Positions 8,094 through 10,881 of a stretch of 10,881 bases of DNA are shown piece by piece. The notes beneath the pieces were generated by a model. That model saw only the letters and a program-made list of their open reading frames with translations, searched no databases and was not told the origin of the DNA. Location: positions 1 through 10,881 of the forward strand of contig CAMSQT010000022.1 of NCBI GenBank assembly GCA_947062645.1. The letters are read 5' to 3'. The DNA comes from an uncultured Clostridium sp. Lineage in GTDB: Bacteria > Bacillota > Clostridia > TANB77 > CAG-508. Each line of letters starts with the position of its first letter. The stretch's first letter is position 1. The position numbers and the translations under genes are program-made.

Positions 8094-8849
8094 TTAACAT
8101 TGTATTGAGAGAGCTGCTGGAATAGTAGCATAGGAATAATCTTTTGTTATTCGTTTTTTTAAGTTTTCTATACCTCCTCCACGAAGCACTCTTTGGGGTG
8201 TCGTCACATAACTATACTTTTCTTGCGTCCATTTATGATAAGCTATCAAACTTTTATCAAGTTTGAATCCACTTACCTCTATCCACTTTATCAAAGAATC
8301 CCATTCTGCCCCATATAAAAGGTGAGTTTTTACAGTACCCTCTGGTCTAGTATCCATACTTGCTGCAATTGCCTTAGCTTCAAGATAATTACTTATTTTA
8401 TATGGATTTTCTGTGTCGACAGCCTGTGGTTTTTTTGTCTCAGGATTTATGGATATGGGATATTCAAAAATATAAATTCCTCCAAACCTTCGGCAATTTA
8501 TAATTTGATCGAAGATTTCCCCATTCATGGGGTCAGAAAAATTCTCAGTGTAATAATATTGGTTCTGTTCCGGATATCTCCTTCCGAACTTCTCAGTAAA
8601 GTGAACATTATCCAGACTTCCATCTGCATCCAAACTTTCCACAGGAAGCCAGAATGCTGTACTTCCATCGGAAATTCGTCTGATTTTCCATCCCTCATAC
8701 TTTTTACCACTTAGATATTCATACCCATCAGGAATGGGTGGTTTTTGATAAACATGAACGCAATCTTCACTATTTATCTTCAACGTTCCACTTATTCCCT
8801 CTTCTGTAACAAAGTTGATACCTTCTAATGCTTCATTCCGATTATTCAT
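8094..8849 (-). CDS. FGE-sulfatase/C-type-lectin-fold protein, probably horizontally acquired
   Basis: 251 residues. ATG at 8849 with AAAGGAGG upstream. The C-terminal half resembles formylglycine-generating-enzyme-like (SUMF1/FGE-sulfatase, PF03781) domains: a segment before the core (NPYKISNYLEAKAIAASM), THLLYGAEWDSLIKWIE at about 175-191 in place of the usual LPTEAEWE, and QRVLRGGGIENL at about 219-230 in place of RVLRGGSW. The usual catalytic cysteines are not evident, so a binding or structural role is more likely than sulfatase activation. No signal peptide is seen. Codon use is less AT-biased than in the neighbours (GGC, CCG, GAC, AGG and CGG occur), pointing to transfer. It has its own promoter and sits isolated between terminators. 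Codon 4 is CGG, followed by a long zero-frame ORF, so CGG seems to be read as Arg here. No reverse transcriptase or template repeat for a diversity-generating system is present in the window. Confidence 0.6.
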   Translation of the reverse strand: MNNRNEALEGINFVTEEGISGTLKINSEDCVHVYQKPPIPDGYEYLSGKKYEGWKIRRISDGSTAFWLPVESLDADGSLDNVHFTEKFGRRYPEQNQYYYTENFSDPMNGEIFDQIINCRRFGGIYIFEYPISINPETKKPQAVDTENPYKISNYLEAKAIAASMDTRPEGTVKTHLLYGAEWDSLIKWIEVSGFKLDKSLIAYHKWTQEKYSYVTTPQRVLRGGGIENLKKRITKDYSYATIPAALSIQC

Positions 8850-8893
8850 TGTCCCTTCCTCCTTTTGAATATTTAAAATCGGTTTATCAGTTT

Positions 8894-8907
8894 GTGCAAA
8901 TTTACAC
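8894..8907. promoter_or_regulatory. Near-perfect palindrome GTGCAAATTTACAC, possible operator
   Basis: Six of seven base pairs match in this 14-bp palindrome. It lies just downstream of the -10 of the FGE-like gene promoter, where a repressor would block initiation. The binding protein is unknown. Confidence 0.35.
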
Positions 8908-8915
8908 TTATGTTA

Positions 8916-8944
8916 ATTATAGCATATTTTATATATTTTTTCAA
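8916..8944 (-). promoter_or_regulatory. Sigma-A promoter TTGAAA-N17-TATAAT for the FGE-like gene
   Basis: On the - strand, TTGAAA (8944-8939) and TATAAT (8921-8916) are spaced 17 bases apart, about 65 bases upstream of the start codon. Confidence 0.7.
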
Positions 8945-9001
8945 TACTACTAACAAATGGTATTGCGTTTAACCTGTTCCACATATTAGGCAAAAAATTT
9001 T

Positions 9002-9301
9002 TTAGATACTTGGAATTTTTATTTTTTGTCCTACTTCTAAATTTCCATTTCCTATGTTATTTAATTGCTTAATCTCATACATAACTTCTCTTATATCTTT
9101 ATTTTTATAGTATTCATTGTTATTTACTTGATTTTGGGCTATTGACCATAAGGTATCACCACTTATAATATAATCTTCTTTATAGGTTATTTCTGTTTTA
9201 GAATAGGTATTACCTAAAAGTAATAACCCAAGGATAACTACTCCTAATACTATAATAATACTTCTTATAAATTTTGATTTGTTTACGATTTTAATTTTCA
9301 T
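9002..9301 (-). CDS. yneA: YneA-like SOS-induced LysM cell-division inhibitor
   Basis: 99 residues. ATG at 9301, with AAGGAG eight bases upstream. There is one membrane segment at about 11-31 (IRSIIIVLGVVILGLLLLG), then a single LysM domain from about residue 43 (YIISGDTLWSIAQNQ) to the end (LEVGQKIKIPSI). This size and order match B. subtilis YneA (about 105 residues), which halts division during DNA damage from its anchored LysM domain. The promoter is a perfect TTGACA-N17-TATAAT carrying three LexA-type boxes, which supports SOS control independently of homology. In Bacillus, yneA is next to lexA; no lexA lies in this window. Confidence 0.85.
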   Translation of the reverse strand: MKIKIVNKSKFIRSIIIVLGVVILGLLLLGNTYSKTEITYKEDYIISGDTLWSIAQNQVNNNEYYKNKDIREVMYEIKQLNNIGNGNLEVGQKIKIPSI

Positions 9302-9319
9302 ATAATTATCTCCTTTTTA

Positions 9320-9332
9320 GAATGTTTGTTCG
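9320..9332 (-). promoter_or_regulatory. LexA (SOS) box, downstream copy
   Basis: GAATGTTTGTTCG on the + strand fits GAAC-N4-GTTC with one mismatch (CGAACAAACATTC on the gene strand). It lies between the -10 and the ribosome site of the yneA-like gene. Confidence 0.65.
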
Positions 9333-9344
9333 TTGTTTAAGATA

Positions 9345-9373
9345 ATTATATACGAACATTTTTTCTTTGTCAA
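9345..9373 (-). promoter_or_regulatory. Consensus sigma-A promoter of the yneA-like gene
   Basis: TTGACA (9373-9368) and TATAAT (9350-9345) with exactly 17 bases between, both full consensus. Such a strong promoter normally needs tight repression, and a LexA box fills the spacer. Confidence 0.9.
9353..9365 (-). promoter_or_regulatory. LexA (SOS) box inside the promoter spacer
   Basis: CGAACATTTTTTC (+ strand) fits CGAAC-N4-GTTC with one mismatch. It is one arm of a perfect 16-bp inverted repeat (9350-9365 with 9384-9399). Confidence 0.7.
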
Positions 9374-9383
9374 TAGTTTTTTT

Positions 9384-9396
9384 GAAAAAATGTTCG
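9384..9396 (-). promoter_or_regulatory. LexA (SOS) box upstream of -35
   Basis: GAAAAAATGTTCG is the exact reverse complement of the box at 9353-9365, 31 bases away (about three helical turns), flanking the -35. Together they form a symmetrical operator. Confidence 0.65.
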
Positions 9397-9408
9397 TATT
9401 TTTAAAAT

Positions 9409-10187
9409 TTATTTTTCAAATACCTTTTTATAATATGGCTGTACCTCTGGTAGCAAGCTATCTAAGTAAATTATATTACCATCAATATCTTCTATTTTCA
9501 TATTAGGAAAAGTTTGTATCATTTTTTTGTCGTCCCAATAGCTATCTACAAAATATCGAATAGATTCTTTTTGTTGCAATTTTTGGTAGTCCTCTTCCCT
9601 TCTTTTACTGTCCTTCATTTGAATATGATTTCGAATAGTAAGTCTTGTTATAAAAATGTCTTGTGCATAGCAGGTAAGAAGGCAATCCAAAGCTAAAAAT
9701 AAAATTATAATAGATAGGATTGTTTTTGCTAGGTTAGGTGATATTTTTCCCTTTATTTTATCTAATATCTTATCTATAAAAGGATTAAATTTTTTAACTA
9801 AAAATATGGTTAAGATTCCCCAAAATACAGAGTATAATAAACAAACTCTGCCATTCACATTTAAGAGGTTATTGGTATAATCCCACCATTTAGCATGTAA
9901 AATTACTTCTACTAAGAAACTTGTTAGGTATTCTGTTATGGTTCCTATAGCATAGCCACCTAAAAACAAAGTAAAATTGTTTTTAGCAAAAAACTTAGAA
10001 GCTACTAAAATAATAACAGCCCCTACTCCATAAATTCCGTAAAAATGGACCATATAAAAAGCTTTGTCTACATTGCCATAATCCGGGTTGTTAAAATACC
10101 AAAAAGAGTTTCTATGATATAGCCTAAAAAACTATATACAATAAAGTAACTAAATAATCTCCATATACTATCATATTTTTGCTTCAT
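9409..10187 (-). CDS. CmpB-family putative ABC-transporter type IV membrane protein, with two +1 frame changes at CGG
   Basis: 258 residues when joined. ATG at 10187 with AAGGAG six bases upstream. The zero frame from this ATG runs 34 codons (MKQKYDSIWRLFSYFIVYS, then FLGYIIETLFGILTT), meets CGG (10085-10083) and stops four codons later. Skipping one base gives GLWQCRQSFLYGPFL, which meets a second CGG (10039-10037). Another skip gives GIYGVGAVIILVASKF and the long remaining frame. The joined protein matches the PF06541 (ABC_trans_CmpB) pattern: FLGYIIE, then YGPF.xIYGxGA, WWDYTNNLLNVNGRVCLLYSVFWG and further membrane helices. About five or six membrane segments and a soluble tail after about residue 190 are visible. 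It sits 15 bases after spoVFB in the same operon. Its molecular role is unknown. An extra T in the T5 run before the second CGG is an alternative explanation for that site. Confidence 0.82.
10037..10039 (-). other. CGG +1 frameshift site 2, CmpB-like gene
   Basis: TTA CGG AAT becomes TTA (C) GGA ATT, joining YGPFL to GIYGVGA. The preceding T5 run is an alternative place for a one-base excess. Confidence 0.65.
10083..10085 (-). other. CGG +1 frameshift site 1, CmpB-like gene
   Basis: ACC CGG ATT ATG becomes ACC (C) GGA TTA TGG. It joins the N-terminal membrane helix to the rest of the family sequence. The site lies in CCC, so a C-run excess is possible. Confidence 0.7.
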
Positions 10188-10202
10188 AAATTTCTCCTTT
10201 TC

Positions 10203-10783
10203 TTACAACAGGATTGGACTAATTTGTTCCCCATCTAGTGCATATTCAATTGTCCTAATTAAGGACTCAAAATCAAATACAATGGATCTTGGTTTTGTGA
10301 TAGGATTATCTTGCCTAAAAGGTACAAAATAGTAGTTTCTTCTATTTAATAGTCTTCCTAAATTTTCTGCATTGCCACTTAAGCCGTTATTCGTAGAAGG
10401 TGCAATTACTAAAGGAAAACCGGTTGCGTAAATGTGATTTGGCCGCCATGGTGGCTGGTGTATCAATAATATCACAAGCAAGTTTTGACATGGTGTTTCC
10501 GTGAACAAGGAGCAATTATCATAATGTCTGTCATTTTTTTTGGTCCAATTGGCTCGGCATCTTGAATGGTATGAATTATTTTTTTGCCAGTTATGTTCTC
10601 GATTTTTTCGATAAAATCTTTTGCTTTGCCAAATTTAGTATCCATAGAATAACTGTTATATGACATAACAGGAATAATTTCTGCACCTTTGTCAATCAGT
10701 TCTTTCATTTTAGGTATTGTTTTACTGAAGGTGCAAAAAGATCCTGTTAATACAAATCCTATTTTTTTGTTCTTTACTTCCAA
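10203..10783 (-). CDS. spoVFB: Dipicolinate synthase subunit B, with two +1 frame changes at CGG
   Basis: 192 residues when joined (B. subtilis SpoVFB is about 200). Flavoprotein-family subunit that, with SpoVFA, makes dipicolinic acid for the spore core, in the mother cell. Start is TTG at 10783 after AAAGGAGG; an in-frame TAA lies just upstream. Visible matches: KKIGFVLTGSFCTFSK at the N-terminus, AEPIGPKKMTDIMIIAPCS, then NTMSKLACDIIDTPATMAAK, then FPLVIAPSTNNGLSGNAENL and YYFVPFRQDNPITKP. These three stretches lie in three frames. The first changes at CGG 10501-10499 (TCA CGG AAA becomes TCA, C, GGA AAC) and the second at CGG 10422-10420 (AAC CGG TTT becomes AAC, C, GGT TTT). At the first site family members have Gly (APLTGNSMSKLA in Bacillus), exactly what GGA gives. 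Without shifts only 103 residues are made. spoVFA is expected upstream, outside the window. Confidence 0.9.
10420..10422 (-). other. CGG +1 frameshift site 2, spoVFB
   Basis: CGC AAC CGG TTT becomes CGC AAC (C) GGT TTT CCT, giving HLRN-G-FPLVIAPSTNN. The CGC just before is read normally, so not all CGN codons are affected. Confidence 0.8.
10499..10501 (-). other. CGG +1 frameshift site 1, spoVFB
   Basis: TGT TCA CGG AAA CAC becomes TGT TCA (C) GGA AAC ACC ATG, giving APCS-G-NTMSKLA. No homopolymer is nearby, and the restored Gly matches the family. This is the clearest of the six sites. Confidence 0.85.
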
Positions 10784-10801
10784 AATTTACTTTAACCTCC
10801 T

Positions 10802-10829
10802 TTCATATTACTTTCTATATAATATGAAA
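10802..10829. repeat. Inverted repeat upstream of spoVFB
   Basis: TTTCATATTA (10801-10810) and TAATATGAAA (10820-10829) form a perfect 10-bp inverted repeat with a 9-base spacer, just upstream of the ribosome site. On the - strand it contains CATATTATA, which fits the sigma-K -10 pattern CATANNNTA, but the -35 region would lie beyond the insert end. It may be chance in AT-rich DNA. Confidence 0.3.
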
Positions 10830-10837
10830 TTATGTAA

Positions 10838-10881
10838 AGATCGGAAGAGCACACGTCTGAACTCCAGTCACAATGCCTCAT
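10838..10881 (+). other. Illumina TruSeq read-2 adapter plus index start (artefact)
   Basis: Bases 10838-10871 match the read-2 adapter (AGATCGGAAGAGC followed by ACACGTCTGAACTCCAGTCAC). The ten bases 10872-10881 sit where the index goes (AATGCCTC, then AT). With adapters on both ends, the whole 10.8-kb piece looks like one amplified library fragment, as in synthetic long-read methods. That last point is inference. Confidence 0.98.

Noticed and set aside
8094..8849. Diversity-generating retroelement target protein
   Set aside because: The fold is right, but no reverse transcriptase, template repeat or A-biased variable repeat is in the window.
9409..10053. Start of the CmpB-like gene at 10053
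   Set aside because: No ribosome site lies there, and the family needs the N-terminal helix and YGPF motif, which are found upstream in other frames after an ATG with a strong ribosome site at 10187.
10203..10783. Calling spoVFB, the CmpB-like gene, GH30 and the PBP pseudogenes
   Set aside because: Apart from the CGG sites, there are no stops, lost catalytic residues or other indels, and a PBP1A and a dipicolinate synthase are unlikely to decay together next to intact genes.
1..10881. CRISPR array, tRNA, rRNA or insertion sequence
   Set aside because: I saw no regularly spaced repeats, cloverleaf-like genes, rRNA segments or transposase. A tRNA that could explain the CGG effect is not in this window.

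Overview
This window is a low-GC, densely coding piece of a Gram-positive, endospore-forming bacterium, most likely an uncultured, host-associated member of Clostridia (Bacillota). The evidence is a dipicolinate synthase subunit B gene, a tandem pair of Spo0A-type boxes, a Gram-positive LexA/SOS box cluster on a YneA-like LysM gene, strong GGAGG ribosome binding sites and AT-rich sigma-A type promoters. The exact taxon cannot be named from this sequence. Both ends are Illumina adapter sequence (2-34 and 10838-10881), so the native insert is about 35-10837. The stop codon of the first gene is partly adapter.

Layout. 35-1178 (-): an HExxH zincin-like protein, cut by the window end. 1535-1702 (+): a small ribbon-helix-helix regulator, facing a two-part membrane protein (1782-2388, -) across a shared terminator. 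2623-3001 (+): two 52-codon ORFs, the first behind a Spo0A-box promoter. 3057-5565 (-): a class A penicillin-binding protein. 5685-8013 (+): a GH30 glycosidase followed directly by a tyrosine recombinase. 8094-8849 (-): a probably horizontally acquired protein with an FGE-sulfatase/C-type-lectin type fold. 9002-9301 (-): a YneA-like SOS LysM protein. 9409-10783 (-): spoVFB followed by a CmpB-family membrane protein, in one operon.

Main observation. Four genes (PBP1A, GH30, spoVFB, cmpB-like) are each split by one or two +1 frame changes, six in total. At every one the upstream reading frame arrives at an in-frame CGG codon, and skipping one base there (read as C|GGN, a glycine codon) restores the whole family sequence. 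In these genes I find no other in-frame CGG, and no frame change anywhere else. CGG trinucleotides that are out of frame (about eleven in coding genes) do not disturb the frame. This phase dependence suggests a translational event at CGG: programmed or hungry-codon +1 frameshifting, or a four-base CGGN-reading tRNA. A sequencing fault or gene decay fits less well. Two other in-frame CGG codons, in a 52-codon ORF and in the foreign-looking FGE-like gene, appear to be read normally, so the rule is not absolute. If the effect is real, peptidoglycan synthesis, dipicolinate (spore) synthesis, a membrane protein and a glycosidase all depend on it.
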